Shown one piece after another: positions 34,967 through 43,082 of a DNA stretch of 64,000 nt; positions within the stretch are counted from its first letter, which is position 1, and each line of letters begins with the position of its first letter. The stretch lies in assembly GCA_964463375.1 (NCBI GenBank), contig CAYXBQ010000007.1, forward strand, positions 24,619-88,618, in the 5' to 3' direction. The translations under genes were made by a program, and so were the position numbers. Origin of the DNA: UMGS1696 sp964463375 (GTDB lineage Bacteria; Bacillota; Clostridia; Oscillospirales; CAG-272). Below the pieces are notes generated by a model. It was not told the origin of the DNA. It made no database searches and saw only the letters and a list, made by a program, of their open reading frames with translations.

Positions 34967-35147
34967 ACAACAATTCCTTCTTTCGTGATACTATTACTTT
35001 TTTATATAACATAAGGTTGCCGGAGCAGCGTTCACACTGTTCCGTGGCAGCTTTGTGTACGTAGTGTGGAGAGCAGTGTTTTGGGCTTTCGTTGTCCTAC
35101 CCTCTGTCTTATTCTTATATTATAATCCTCCCGGCGCAGAAAGTCAA
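34967..35147 (-). promoter_or_regulatory. htpG promoter and ~145-nt leader
   Basis: TTGACT (35142-35147), 17-nt spacer, TATAAT (35119-35124) on the minus strand gives a leader of about 145 nt before ATG 34966, long for a chaperone gene, with several short GC stems. No CIRCE element was found. Confidence 0.65.
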
Positions 35148-35429
35148 TGAACAGCAGGTGAATTTTTCCAAGATCCCCACCGGTTTCATACGGTTTCGGT
35201 GTGGGCGGATGTATAATTATTCTCTGTATGCATTCACTAAGTATACACAAACCGGTCGATGCACCCGTGACGGGTGGGCATATTTTTGCTATATTTCCCT
35301 ATTCCGGTGGTTTTGCCGGTGTTTTTTCTGCCGATTTTTCACCATTTCTGTGGGCTTGCGGGGAGAAAGTAAAATATTTTATAAATTTTCACGGGGATAC
35401 TTGATATTTGGCGTTTTTTTTGCTAAAAT
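35148..35429 (+). promoter_or_regulatory. paaK promoter and preceding spacer region
   Basis: TTGATA (35401-35406), 17-nt spacer, TAAAAT (35424-35429) lies 94 nt before the paaK start. The 250 nt before it are AT-rich with small hairpins (a CACCCG/CGGGTG stem near 35261-35275 and a CCCACCGG/CCGGTGGG-like stem near 35177-35207) but no gene. Confidence 0.55.
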
Positions 35430-35522
35430 GATACACGAAAATGTACGTCGCATCGAGGTTCCTCTGGCCGGTGGTTGGCTCACGGATACCCGAAAGCTGT
35501 ACAAGGTAAGAAAGGATCCTCT

Positions 35523-36830
35523 ATGGAAAAGCACTATTATCAGAAAGAAATCGAGACCGCCTCCCGGGAACAGATTCGTGCCTGGCAGAATGAGCGGCTC
35601 GTACAGACGGTGAATCATGTCTGGAACAACAATGCGTATTATAGAAATAAAATGAAGGATCACGGGGTAGAGCCGGGCGATATCGCCTCTGTGGACGATC
35701 TGTGGAAGCTGCCCTTTCTGACCAAAGATGACCTGCGGGATGCCTATCCGTATGGGCTTCTGTCTGCACCCAAGTCCGATTGTGTGCGGATCCAGTCCAC
35801 CTCCGGCACCACCGGCAAGCGTGTCATTGCGTTCTACACCCAGCACGACGTGGATCTGTGGGAAGACTGCTGCGCCCGTGCCATCACGGCTGTTGGCGGT
35901 ACCAAAGAGGATATTTGCCAGGTCTGCTACGGCTATGGTCTGTTCACCGGCGGTATGGGGCTGCACGGCGGTTCCCACAAGGTCGGTTGCATGACGCTGC
36001 CTATGTCCTCCGGCAACACCGACCGACAGCTGCAATTCATGACAGACCTGGGCTCCACCATTCTGTGCTGCACACCTTCCTATGCGGCCTATCTGGCAGA
36101 GAGCATCGAGGAACGGGGCATCCGGGATCAGATCCAGCTCAAAGCCGGTATCTTCGGGGCAGAAGCCTGGACGGAAGAAATGCGGCGTGATATTGAAAAT
36201 CGGCTGGGTCTCAAGGCCTATGATATTTATGGGCTGACCGAGATCTCCGGTCCCGGTGTGTCCTTTGAATGCGAAGAACAGACCGGTATGCACATCAACG
36301 AAGACCACTTCTTAGCAGAGATCATCGACCCCAACACCGGCAAGGTACTGCCCATGGGTGCCAAGGGTGAGCTGGTATTCACGTCTCTGACCAAGCAGGC
36401 ATTCCCCCTGCTACGGTATCGCACCAAGGATATTTGCGTACTCTCTGACAAGCCCTGCTCCTGCGGTCGTACCTTTATCAAGATGTCCAAGCCTATGGGC
36501 AGAAGCGACGACATGATGATCGTCAAGGGTGTCAACGTATTCCCGTCCCAGATCGAGATGGTGCTGCTGAACCAGGGACTGACCGCCAACTACCAGATCG
36601 TGGTAGACCGGAAGGGGACCAGCGATACATTGGAGGTGCTGGTGGAAATGACACCGGAGCTGTTCTCCGATACCCTGGGCGCACTGACCCAGAAGGAAGC
36701 GCAGATCACCGATGCACTGAAGTCCATGCTGGGGATTCTGGCAAAGGTCACCATTGTAGAACCCAAGTCCATTGTGCGTAGCGAAGGCAAGGCTGTTCGC
36801 GTGATCGACAAGAGAAAACTGTATGATTAA
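35523..36830 (+). CDS. paaK: Phenylacetate-CoA ligase
   Basis: An adenylate-forming ligase of ~435 aa that activates phenylacetate or a related aryl acid (indoleacetate is possible in anaerobes) to its CoA thioester. AMP-binding motif STSGTTGKR, adenine-site YGLTEISGPG, and the C-terminal hinge with the RSDDMMIVKG-like segment are visible. ATG 35523 has AGAAAGGA 8 nt upstream. It is followed after 108 nt by a tandem ACT-domain gene; this pair is common in Clostridia and archaea with aromatic amino acid fermentation. Confidence 0.92.
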   Translation: MEKHYYQKEIETASREQIRAWQNERLVQTVNHVWNNNAYYRNKMKDHGVEPGDIASVDDLWKLPFLTKDDLRDAYPYGLLSAPKSDCVRIQSTSGTTGKRVIAFYTQHDVDLWEDCCARAITAVGGTKEDICQVCYGYGLFTGGMGLHGGSHKVGCMTLPMSSGNTDRQLQFMTDLGSTILCCTPSYAAYLAESIEERGIRDQIQLKAGIFGAEAWTEEMRRDIENRLGLKAYDIYGLTEISGPGVSFECEEQTGMHINEDHFLAEIIDPNTGKVLPMGAKGELVFTSLTKQAFPLLRYRTKDICVLSDKPCSCGRTFIKMSKPMGRSDDMMIVKGVNVFPSQIEMVLLNQGLTANYQIVVDRKGTSDTLEVLVEMTPELFSDTLGALTQKEAQITDALKSMLGILAKVTIVEPKSIVRSEGKAVRVIDKRKLYD

Positions 36831-36938
36831 GTGGGAATGTTATGACGCTTAGTAGGAAAGCGATCCATCCCACTTATGGAAATTTCCCTGACGGAAAATT
36901 TCCTGTATATATGTGTAATTATGAAAGGAGAAAGCAGT

Positions 36939-37373
36939 ATGACAATCAAGCAGTTGTCCGTGTTTGCGGAAAACAAGAATGGTGCCCTGTACAACGTAAC
37001 GAACATTTTGGGCAATGCCGGCATCGACATTCGTGCCTTCAGTGTGGCTGACACGCAGGATTTCGGTGTGCTGCGTCTCATCGTCAGCGATACGGAAAGG
37101 GCACAGGCGGTATTGGCTAGCTTCGGTATCGTAGTGACCATCACGGAGGTCATTGGTGCCGAGATCCCGGACTCTCCCGGTGGGCTGTCCTCTGTGCTGA
37201 AGGTCGTGTACGAAAACAACATCGCTGTGGAATATCTGTATGCCTTTGTATCGGAAGAAAATTCCCACAAGGCCTATGTGGTACTGCGGGTGAATGACAA
37301 CGAGGCTGTTGCCAAGACCATGACCGATGCGGGGATCACCCTGATCGACGACGCCACCATCGCTGCGTTCTAA
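36939..37373 (+). CDS. Tandem ACT-domain protein
   Basis: A 144-aa cytosolic protein made of two ACT domains in a row (about residues 1-70 and 71-140), each with the beta-alpha-beta start pattern (IKQLSVFAENKNGALYNVTNIL). No catalytic domain is attached, so it is a ligand sensor, probably of aromatic amino acids. ATG 36939 has AAAGGAG 8 nt upstream. Cotranscription with paaK suggests it senses the aryl acid or amino acid pool and modulates the ligase; this is inference from the conserved pairing. Confidence 0.85.
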   Translation: MTIKQLSVFAENKNGALYNVTNILGNAGIDIRAFSVADTQDFGVLRLIVSDTERAQAVLASFGIVVTITEVIGAEIPDSPGGLSSVLKVVYENNIAVEYLYAFVSEENSHKAYVVLRVNDNEAVAKTMTDAGITLIDDATIAAF

Positions 37374-37390
37374 TGCTATGTAAGATCTAT

Positions 37391-37418
37391 GACCGGGGCA
37401 TACATACCCCGGTTTTTC
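37391..37418 (+). terminator. Terminator after the paaK-ACT pair
   Basis: ACCGGGG (37392-37398) pairs with CCCCGGT (37407-37413) then TTTTCTT. It ends just before the sfsA ribosome site. Confidence 0.8.
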
Positions 37419-37431
37419 TTTGGAGGTGCTT

Positions 37432-38112
37432 ATGCAATACCCTGCTCGATCGGTCGTGCCTGCCCGGTTCATCAGCCGCCCCAATCGGTTCATCGCCCAC
37501 TGTCGGCTGCCGATAGAGGATACGGACACGGTATGTCATGTAAAAAACACAGGGCGGTGTCGGGAGCTGCTTTTGCCGGGGACGTTGGTGTATCTGTGTC
37601 GTGCGCAACCGGGAAGCAAGCGAAAAACGGACTATGATCTGATCGCTGTGCAAAAGGGGGAACGGCTCATCAACATCGATTCTCAGGCACCCAATGCGGC
37701 GGCAGCGGAATTTCTGCGGGATCGATTTGATTCGGTACGGTCTGAGGTGCGGTATGGGGATTCCCGGATCGATTTTGCTGTGGAGAAGGACGGACAGCGC
37801 ACCTTTGTGGAGGTCAAGGGTGTGACGCTGGAACGGGATGGAGCGGTATTCTTCCCGGATGCACCAACGGAGCGGGGGACGAAGCATCTTTTGGAATTGC
37901 AGCGTGCTGTCGCAGAAGGCTATGGGGCGGCGGTGCTGTTTGTGATCCAAATGGCAGATGTGCGGTATTTTGCGCCCAACGACCAGACAGATCTGGCATT
38001 TGGCAAGGCACTGCGGGAGGCTGCGGCTGCCGGGGTGGAGATATGGGCATACTGCTGCCATGTCACGCCGGATTCGATGGAGATCGACCAGGCGGTGGAG
38101 GTACGGCTGTAA
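37432..38112 (+). CDS. sfsA: SfsA family nuclease-like protein
   Basis: A 226-aa protein of the sugar fermentation stimulation family. The N-terminal OB-like part carries ARFISRPNRFIA and HVKNTGRCRELLLPG; the C-terminal PD-(D/E)XK nuclease-like core has RIDFAVEKDGQRTFVEVKG with the E-x-K signature. E. coli SfsA was first reported to affect maltose genes and binds nucleic acid; its real role is uncertain. ATG 37432 follows GGAGGTG. It sits between two terminators, so it is transcribed alone or by readthrough. Confidence 0.92.
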   Translation: MQYPARSVVPARFISRPNRFIAHCRLPIEDTDTVCHVKNTGRCRELLLPGTLVYLCRAQPGSKRKTDYDLIAVQKGERLINIDSQAPNAAAAEFLRDRFDSVRSEVRYGDSRIDFAVEKDGQRTFVEVKGVTLERDGAVFFPDAPTERGTKHLLELQRAVAEGYGAAVLFVIQMADVRYFAPNDQTDLAFGKALREAAAAGVEIWAYCCHVTPDSMEIDQAVEVRL

Positions 38113-38125
38113 TACGCATAAGAAA

Positions 38126-38163
38126 AGGAAGGTCGTTCCTGTTGTGGAGCGCCTTCCTTTTTG
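38126..38163. terminator. Bidirectional terminator, sfsA / alkaline phosphatase-family gene
   Basis: AAGGAAGG pairs with CCTTCCTT around a GTTCC/GGA inner stem, with T and A tracts on the sides. Confidence 0.8.
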
Positions 38164-38166
38164 TTT

Positions 38167-38949
38167 TTAGCCAATACACTTCCAGAAATGCAGGATGTTC
38201 AGGTCTTCTTCCATGTCCAGACCGTGGCTACCGGCACCGCCGTCGATCTCGTGGCAGCCGTGGTCGGGGGCAAAGGCCAACACGGTCTTTCGGCCGGTCT
38301 GCCGGAGCAAGGATGCAATAGCGGCGTATTCCTTGCAGTTTCCGTCCAGTGCTGCCAATGCTTCCGGGGACTCCGGGCCGTGGCGGTGCATGATGGAGTC
38401 AAAATTCGTGTTGTAGATCACCAGCAGGTCGTAGCGGTCTTCTAAGATAAGCTGGTGCGCCTTTTCGTTGACCTCCTCCATGGTGGGGTAAATGTAGTAA
38501 TCCATGTCCCGCTCTAAGAAGATCTTGGAAATGCTGTCCCCTTCGGTGGAGACGATGGCACACTTCTTCCCTGCCCGAATGCAGCAGTCGAAGATGGTGT
38601 CCCGCTTTAGCACCGGCTTTTCGTACTTGCGGATCCCATGCACCGCCGGCGACACACCGGTGTACATGGATGCAAAGCATACCGGTGTCACAGACGGCAT
38701 GACGGTGCAGATCGGGATCGGCAAAGGCATGAGGGCCAGCACCGGGGTGTACAGCTGGGGATACTTCTGCCACATATGCATGGCGATGGCATCGGGGTTG
38801 TACATGACGACGCGTTCGCACTGCGGCAGCTGCGCTTTTACATAGTCCACCACCAGATCGCAGGGCACATGGGCATCCGTCGGGGGATCGATACCCAGCA
38901 GTGCTGCGATGGTGGCACAGGTGGATTCCATGGGGATCGCATTATACAT
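38167..38949 (-). CDS. Alkaline phosphatase-superfamily protein (type I phosphodiesterase-like)
   Basis: About 260 aa with the metal-site pattern of the phosphodiesterase/nucleotide pyrophosphatase family: SVTPVCFASMYTG near the nucleophile position (Thr/Cys region), and C-terminal FAPDHGCHEIDGG with metal histidines and aspartate. It lacks a signal peptide, so it acts in the cytoplasm. The N-terminal metal Asp motif is less clear than in true enzymes, which lowers certainty about substrate. ATG 38949 has AAGGAG 8 nt upstream. It is 30 nt downstream of the GH16 gene start side, and probably part of the glycan cluster. Confidence 0.72.
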   Translation of the reverse strand: MYNAIPMESTCATIAALLGIDPPTDAHVPCDLVVDYVKAQLPQCERVVMYNPDAIAMHMWQKYPQLYTPVLALMPLPIPICTVMPSVTPVCFASMYTGVSPAVHGIRKYEKPVLKRDTIFDCCIRAGKKCAIVSTEGDSISKIFLERDMDYYIYPTMEEVNEKAHQLILEDRYDLLVIYNTNFDSIMHRHGPESPEALAALDGNCKEYAAIASLLRQTGRKTVLAFAPDHGCHEIDGGAGSHGLDMEEDLNILHFWKCIG

Positions 38950-38979
38950 GATCATCACTCCTTATATAGTGGTATGGAT

Positions 38980-40005
38980 CTATTCTTCTGCCGTCTCGGC
39001 TACCGGTTCGGGATAGCCATCCACGGGTAGATAGACCTTGATATAGTCCACAGCCATGCCCTGTACCGGGGTCAAGGTGGGATCCAGCTCTCCAGCCCAG
39101 CCACCCACCGATACGGTCAGCTTGGCATAGCAAGGCACATGGCAGATCCACATTCCGAACATGGACCAGGTCTTTTCTCCGTCGATGTAGAAGGTATAGT
39201 TCTCCGGTGTCCAGACTAAGGAGAAGGTATGCCACTGGTCGTCGTAGATGCCGGGGATGTCCATGGGATGGCCCACCGTTTTGTGTTTGGCTTCGTATCC
39301 GTCCATGTGGAGGGCGTGCTGGACCTGCTGCCAGTCGTGGTGAGGCGCTTCGAGGATGTCGATCTCGACACCATCCGCTCCACCAGGCACTTCGGCGTGT
39401 CCGGCACCGTCGCACATGAGCCAGAAGGCCGCATTGATCCCCTCCGCCTGGGGCAGCTTGGCACGGACCTCCCAATAGCCGTAGGTCTGCTCGAACAAAT
39501 CTCTTGTGCGGATGGCACCGGCGGCATAGGGGACACTATCCCCCGTCACGTCCAGGATCAGGGCACCGTCCTTCAGGTAGGCAGCTTCGTCCGTCCAGAT
39601 GCACTGATCCCGTTCCCAATTGGGGCAGTACGCCCATTTGTCGGTATCCAGAAAGTGGCCGTTGAAGGAGTCCATGAAGGTCAGCTCGTAGTCCACGCCC
39701 TGGAAGGTGGTGTACCGGTTTTCGGCAAAATCCGCTTCTGCCATCGCTTTGTCTTCGGCAAGCTGGGCTTCTTTTAGGGCTTTTGCTTCTTCTTCGGCTT
39801 TTCGTTTGGCTTCTGCTTCTGCGGCTTTGGATTCCATTTCCAGGCGCAGGGATTCGGATTCGGCGGCGGCTATGGATTCTTCTGCGACTCGCAGGGACTC
39901 CGCCCGTTCCTCCGGAGTCATGGTTTCTGTGCGGATGCCGCCACTGCCACAAGCGGTCAACATTGCCGCCAGCAGCAGGAGCGTCCCATATCGGCGGTAC
40001 TTCAT
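38980..40005 (-). CDS. Lipoprotein family 16 glycoside hydrolase
   Basis: A 341-aa enzyme: lipobox TAC (Cys ~19), a Glu/Ala/Lys-rich coiled-coil spacer (~32-92) lifting the domain off the membrane, then a GH16 jelly roll (~100-325) with the catalytic signature EIDILEAPHHDW and loop WLMCDGAG. GH16 members act on beta-1,3/1,4-glucans, carrageenan, agar and similar; the substrate cannot be fixed here. Its start overlaps the rhamnosidase-like gene by 4 nt (ATGA), so the two are made together. Confidence 0.92.
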   Translation of the reverse strand: MKYRRYGTLLLLAAMLTACGSGGIRTETMTPEERAESLRVAEESIAAAESESLRLEMESKAAEAEAKRKAEEEAKALKEAQLAEDKAMAEADFAENRYTTFQGVDYELTFMDSFNGHFLDTDKWAYCPNWERDQCIWTDEAAYLKDGALILDVTGDSVPYAAGAIRTRDLFEQTYGYWEVRAKLPQAEGINAAFWLMCDGAGHAEVPGGADGVEIDILEAPHHDWQQVQHALHMDGYEAKHKTVGHPMDIPGIYDDQWHTFSLVWTPENYTFYIDGEKTWSMFGMWICHVPCYAKLTVSVGGWAGELDPTLTPVQGMAVDYIKVYLPVDGYPEPVAETAEE

Positions 40006-42149
40006 GACAACAGCGTCACGCCATCCGGCAGGGTGATCACGGGATCCTTTCCAGCTTCCTGCTGTACCGTGATCATGCCATAGGGCGTGGGGATCTGGGT
40101 GGTGGCTTCGGTCAGACCTAACAGAGACGGATGCAGACGGATCGCCTGATAGCCAGGTTCTACCAGCTCCAGACCGGTCAGAGCCAGCGGCAGTGCATAG
40201 GCGGGCGTACCACCCCAGGCGTGGCTATGGTCAAAGGAGTAGGTGGGTTCCGGTTTGATAAAGCCCTCTGCCAGACCATAGGGGCATTCCTTGACAGGTG
40301 CTTTCCAGTCTTCCAGCACGGTCAGGGTGTACTTATCCCGCAGGCCGTTGCGATAGATGGCATCCAGCAGGAAGTGGGCGAAGTACGGCTGTACCTGTCC
40401 CAGGCTTTCGTCGGTCATGACCTTGTCCAAAATCGACTGACAGGTGGGTACATCGAAAATGCCGAAGTATGCGGCTAAGATATTGGCGTGCTTGCGATAG
40501 TAACGCTTCTCCACGTTCTGCGGCATGAAGTATGCGATCAGATGCTCCGGCGTGGGGGTATTCAGGCCTTCAAAGAACAGTCCCTTGGCAGGGTCATACA
40601 GCAGCTCGATGATCTTCGTCTGAATCCGGTCGGCGGCCTTTGTCATGCTCTCAGCCATAGCAGCTTCGTCCAGCTTGGTGTAGATCTTGGCAGCTGTACG
40701 CAGCGCACCGTAGTAGAACAGGTTCAGGCAGGTCTGCCCCAGAGCCTTCGGCGGGTGGTGGGTCGAGATCTCGTCCGGGAACAGCCAATCGATGAACATG
40801 TAGTCCGGGGGATTCTCGATGATGCCGTTCTCGCCCAAATAGGTGGCGAACCGCTCCAGCAGGAAGATCAATGCTTCTTCGCAGTCTGCCAGCAGTGCGG
40901 TCTCGCCGGTCAGCATATAGGTGTCCCACAGCATTTGTACCCAGATCAGGGAGTAGGTGGTGTGGAACATTCTGCCGTCGTTGTACCGCAGCAGCTGGGC
41001 TGTACGGCGCACGTCAAAGGCAGCCAGGCGCATATCCCCATAGGTGAAGGCGGTCATCAGGGATTCTACATAGTAGTCTCCGGTGCAGGCCATGGGTTCG
41101 CAGTGTCTGCCGCTGTCCAGATGCAGGGTCTGGCGGCAATATTTTAAGGTATGGGCGCACACATCCAGCACCAGATCCAGATCTTTGTCATTGGTGGTGG
41201 TCACGGCCTGTACATCCACGGGATAATGGGAGGCGTGGAAGGTCATGGTGATGTGGGCATCGGTATCGCTCTTGTTGGTCGCCATGACACGCAGCTTACC
41301 GGCACTGTGTAGCGTCATGCCCAGATAGGTGTCCGGATGGTCGAAGCAGTAGGATTCTGCGGAGCCGCCGTCGGCATCTGTTTCGATGCAGCGTATTTCC
41401 ACCTCCAGCAGACCCTTGGTATCCACGGACACAGCCGGATAGCCGGTGTAGATCCGATCCATGGGCAGCCGTACATCGCAGGTCTCGCCCGCATGGAGGG
41501 TGATGGTGTTCCCTTCCGGGACGATGACGGTCTCGGTGGCTGTGGGCATAGGGGAGGTCAGGCTGTGCCAGATGTTGGTGACACGCTGGGCCTGTACCGG
41601 TGCGGGGGTGGGGATGGTGCCGTCGTAGCGTTGGGCGGCGGTATGACCGGGCAGGTGCTGGATCTGCCATGTTTCGTCGGTAACCAGCACGGTCTTGGTT
41701 CCATCGGCAAAGCGCACGTGGGCTGTCAGGAAGAAGCCGCCGTGGCCCTGGGAGAACTCGAACATCTGGATGGACTGCATCCGCACGATGGCTTGGAAGG
41801 CAAGCTTGCCGGCTGCCAGATCGGCATAATCGCTGGTCAGGGTGCGCTCGGTGGCATAGTGCTGGGGACGTACCCGTTCGTTGGAGAGAAAATCGCCGCC
41901 AACCGATGCGGGGCCGGTCACGATGCGTTCGCCATTCAGGTACAGGCGAAAGAAGGTGTCGGCACTGGTGCGAAGCTGCACCTCGGCGATGGGTTTATCG
42001 AATGCGTAGGTTTTCGTGCAAGACACCACAGTATAGTGGCCATCCTTCGCCTGGTCCTCCGGGGACATGCAAGAATGGGTGGTGGTTTGGCGGTCGGGAT
42101 ACTGGTCGGTGGGGAGCCAGATCCATTGTTCCAGGGGTTCAAACTGCAT
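40002..42149 (-). CDS. Alpha-L-rhamnosidase-like six-hairpin glycosidase
   Basis: A cytosolic 715-aa enzyme: an N-terminal beta-sandwich (to ~300), then an (alpha/alpha)6 barrel with HLDSGRHCEPMACTGDYYVESLM and DWLFPDE, and a C-terminal beta domain containing the GGTPAYALPLA-like stretch. The layout is GH78-like; the typical DCPQRDER active-site string is replaced by SGRHCEPMACTGDY, so it belongs to a divergent subgroup with unknown sugar specificity. It starts the GH16-phosphatase cluster, 175 nt from a minus TATAAT near 42190. Confidence 0.8.
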   Translation of the reverse strand: MQFEPLEQWIWLPTDQYPDRQTTTHSCMSPEDQAKDGHYTVVSCTKTYAFDKPIAEVQLRTSADTFFRLYLNGERIVTGPASVGGDFLSNERVRPQHYATERTLTSDYADLAAGKLAFQAIVRMQSIQMFEFSQGHGGFFLTAHVRFADGTKTVLVTDETWQIQHLPGHTAAQRYDGTIPTPAPVQAQRVTNIWHSLTSPMPTATETVIVPEGNTITLHAGETCDVRLPMDRIYTGYPAVSVDTKGLLEVEIRCIETDADGGSAESYCFDHPDTYLGMTLHSAGKLRVMATNKSDTDAHITMTFHASHYPVDVQAVTTTNDKDLDLVLDVCAHTLKYCRQTLHLDSGRHCEPMACTGDYYVESLMTAFTYGDMRLAAFDVRRTAQLLRYNDGRMFHTTYSLIWVQMLWDTYMLTGETALLADCEEALIFLLERFATYLGENGIIENPPDYMFIDWLFPDEISTHHPPKALGQTCLNLFYYGALRTAAKIYTKLDEAAMAESMTKAADRIQTKIIELLYDPAKGLFFEGLNTPTPEHLIAYFMPQNVEKRYYRKHANILAAYFGIFDVPTCQSILDKVMTDESLGQVQPYFAHFLLDAIYRNGLRDKYTLTVLEDWKAPVKECPYGLAEGFIKPEPTYSFDHSHAWGGTPAYALPLALTGLELVEPGYQAIRLHPSLLGLTEATTQIPTPYGMITVQQEAGKDPVITLPDGVTLLS

Positions 42150-42316
42150 AGGGGTTCCTCCTTGTGTATGGGGATCTTTTTGTATCTATTATAGCATACT
42201 TTTTTCGGAATTGCACGGATATGGGGGAAATTGTTGGGAAAAAGTTTGCGTTTTCCCCTTCTCCGCCCATACACAAAACTTTTTTCAAAAAAAGAAAAGA
42301 AATTTGCAAAAAGGGG

Positions 42317-42345
42317 TTGACAAACGGAGAAAAATCTGGTATACT
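42317..42345 (+). promoter_or_regulatory. Promoter of tRNA-Pro copy 1
   Basis: TTGACA (42317-42322), 17-nt spacer, TATACT (42340-42345). Confidence 0.8.
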
Positions 42346-42385
42346 ATATAGGCTGACAGCGAGAGAGCATGTAGCACACAGAAAT

Positions 42386-42458
42386 CTGGGTGTGGCGCAG
42401 TTGGGAGCGCGCTACCTTGGGGTGGTAGAGGCCGCTGGTTCAAGTCCAGTCACTCAGA
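42386..42458 (+). tRNA. tRNA-Pro (GGG), copy 1
   Basis: Full cloverleaf: acceptor CTGGGTG/CACTCAG with one G-T pair, D arm GCGC/GCGC, anticodon stem CTACC/GGTAG with loop TTGGGGT (anticodon GGG), T arm GCTGG/CCAGT with TTCAAGT, discriminator A. CCA is not encoded, so it is added after transcription. Confidence 0.93.
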
Positions 42459-42462
42459 TGCA

Positions 42463-42496
42463 AAATCGGGTATCCAATTGGGTAGCTGATTTTTTG
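42463..42496 (+). terminator. Terminator of tRNA-Pro copy 1
   Basis: AATCGG pairs with CTGATT (one G-T pair), closing about 20 nt, and is followed by six T. Confidence 0.65.
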
Positions 42497-42504
42497 TTTC
42501 TCTA

Positions 42505-42533
42505 TTGACATTGGCCATAATATGTGTTATAAT
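42505..42533 (+). promoter_or_regulatory. Consensus promoter of small RNA copy 1
   Basis: TTGACA (42505-42510), 17-nt spacer, TATAAT (42528-42533), one of the strongest promoters in the window. Confidence 0.85.
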
Positions 42534-42537
42534 ACAA

Positions 42538-42626
42538 GAGAAATCGATGCTCCGGATTTTCCGAGTTGGGTTCCCCCCAAAAGCACACCGTTGCTGCGGG
42601 CTTGGTACCAGGCATCGGTTTCTTTT
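42538..42626 (+). ncRNA. Putative small RNA, copy 1
   Basis: A ~85-nt RNA without an ORF. The terminal stem AAATCGATGC (42541-42550) pairs with GCATCGGTTT (42612-42621, one G-T pair), ending in TCTTTT. Inside are a CUC-GGA-UUU-UCC-GAG hairpin and a TTGGG/CCCCAA hairpin, then a segment CTGCGGGCTT conserved with copy 2. It does not resemble 6S RNA, SRP RNA or RNase P by size or motif. Function unknown. Confidence 0.55.
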
Positions 42627-42690
42627 GCGTGTGCATAGTTTACCAGTTTTCCCGAAACAAAAACTTTTTTCACAAATTTGCAAAAAGGGG

Positions 42691-42719
42691 TTGACAAATC
42701 CGGAAAGATGTGGTATACT
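42691..42719 (+). promoter_or_regulatory. Promoter of tRNA-Pro copy 2
   Basis: TTGACA (42691-42696), 17-nt spacer, TATACT (42714-42719). Confidence 0.8.
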
Positions 42720-42751
42720 ATAAAAGCTGTCAGGGAACAGTAAATAAACAA

Positions 42752-42824
42752 CTGGGTGTGGCGCAGTTGGGAGCGCGCTACCTTGGGGTGGTAGAGGCCG
42801 CTGGTTCAAGTCCAGTCACTCAGA
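42752..42824 (+). tRNA. tRNA-Pro (GGG), copy 2
   Basis: Identical in sequence to the tRNA at 42386-42458. Again no encoded CCA. Confidence 0.93.
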
Positions 42825-42829
42825 TGCAG

Positions 42830-42861
42830 AATCGGGTATCCAATTGGGTAGCCGATTTTTT
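42830..42861 (+). terminator. Terminator of tRNA-Pro copy 2
   Basis: AATCGG (42830-42835) pairs perfectly with CCGATT (42852-42857), followed by T. The G-T pair of copy 1 is a G-C pair here, so the stem is maintained. Confidence 0.7.
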
Positions 42862-42870
42862 GTTTCTCTA

Positions 42871-42899
42871 TTGACATTGGCCATAGTATGTGCTATAAT
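42871..42899 (+). promoter_or_regulatory. Consensus promoter of small RNA copy 2
   Basis: TTGACA (42871-42876), 17-nt spacer, TATAAT (42894-42899) with extended -10 TGTGC. Confidence 0.85.
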
Positions 42900-42903
42900 A
42901 CAG

Positions 42904-43026
42904 GAGAAATCGATGCTCCGGATTTTCCGAGTTGGTGTTCCCTAAGTAACCACTGATTATGATCAGTGGTTACTTTAAAAGCACACGATGCTGCGGGCTT
43001 TGAACCAGGCATCGATTTTCTTTTTT
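42904..43026 (+). ncRNA. Putative small RNA, copy 2, with inserted hairpin
   Basis: A ~120-nt RNA. The terminal stem AAATCGATGC (42907-42916) with GCATCGATTT (43009-43018) is perfect, ending in a T tract: the G-T pair of copy 1 is a T-A pair here, supporting a real helix. At the apical hairpin position it carries AAGTAACCACTGAT (42944-42957), TATG, and its exact reverse complement (42962-42975). The conserved GCTGCGGGCTT follows. Confidence 0.6.
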
Positions 43027-43066
43027 ACGAAAAAGGATCCAGCAACTATCGTTGTTACCAGATCCT
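43027..43066 (-). terminator. Terminator after the GH2 gene
   Basis: AAAAGGATC and GATCCTTTT arms with an inner CAAC/GTTG stem; T tract on the minus side. Confidence 0.75.
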
Positions 43067-43082
43067 TTTGTTGTTTTTGTTT

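Larger units (their letters stand above)
42283..42640 (+). repeat. Tandem cassette, copy 1 (tRNA plus small RNA)
   Basis: The block from about 42283 to 42640 recurs at 42655-43020, offset 366 nt, with the same order: tRNA promoter, tRNA-Pro(GGG), terminator, consensus promoter, small RNA. The tRNA sequences are identical and the flanks about 85-90% alike by eye, so the duplication is fairly recent. Confidence 0.8.
42655..43020 (+). repeat. Tandem cassette, copy 2
   Basis: Second copy of the 366-nt unit. Its small RNA contains about 30 additional bases, an inverted repeat not present in copy 1. Confidence 0.8.

Noticed and set aside
33074..35014. 646-aa ORF on the plus strand opposite htpG
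   Set aside because: Mirror frame of a GC-rich conserved gene; no ribosome site or family resemblance. The same applies to the long plus-strand ORFs opposite the Tp47-like, pgcA and carA genes.
34967..35147. CIRCE element (HrcA) before htpG
   Set aside because: No TTAGCACTC-N9-GAGTGCTAA sequence is present.
42538..43026. 6S RNA, SRP RNA or T-box as identity for the duplicated small RNA
   Set aside because: Too short for 6S, lacks the GGAAG/GCAGCC tetraloop region of SRP, and has no T-box sequence or downstream gene.
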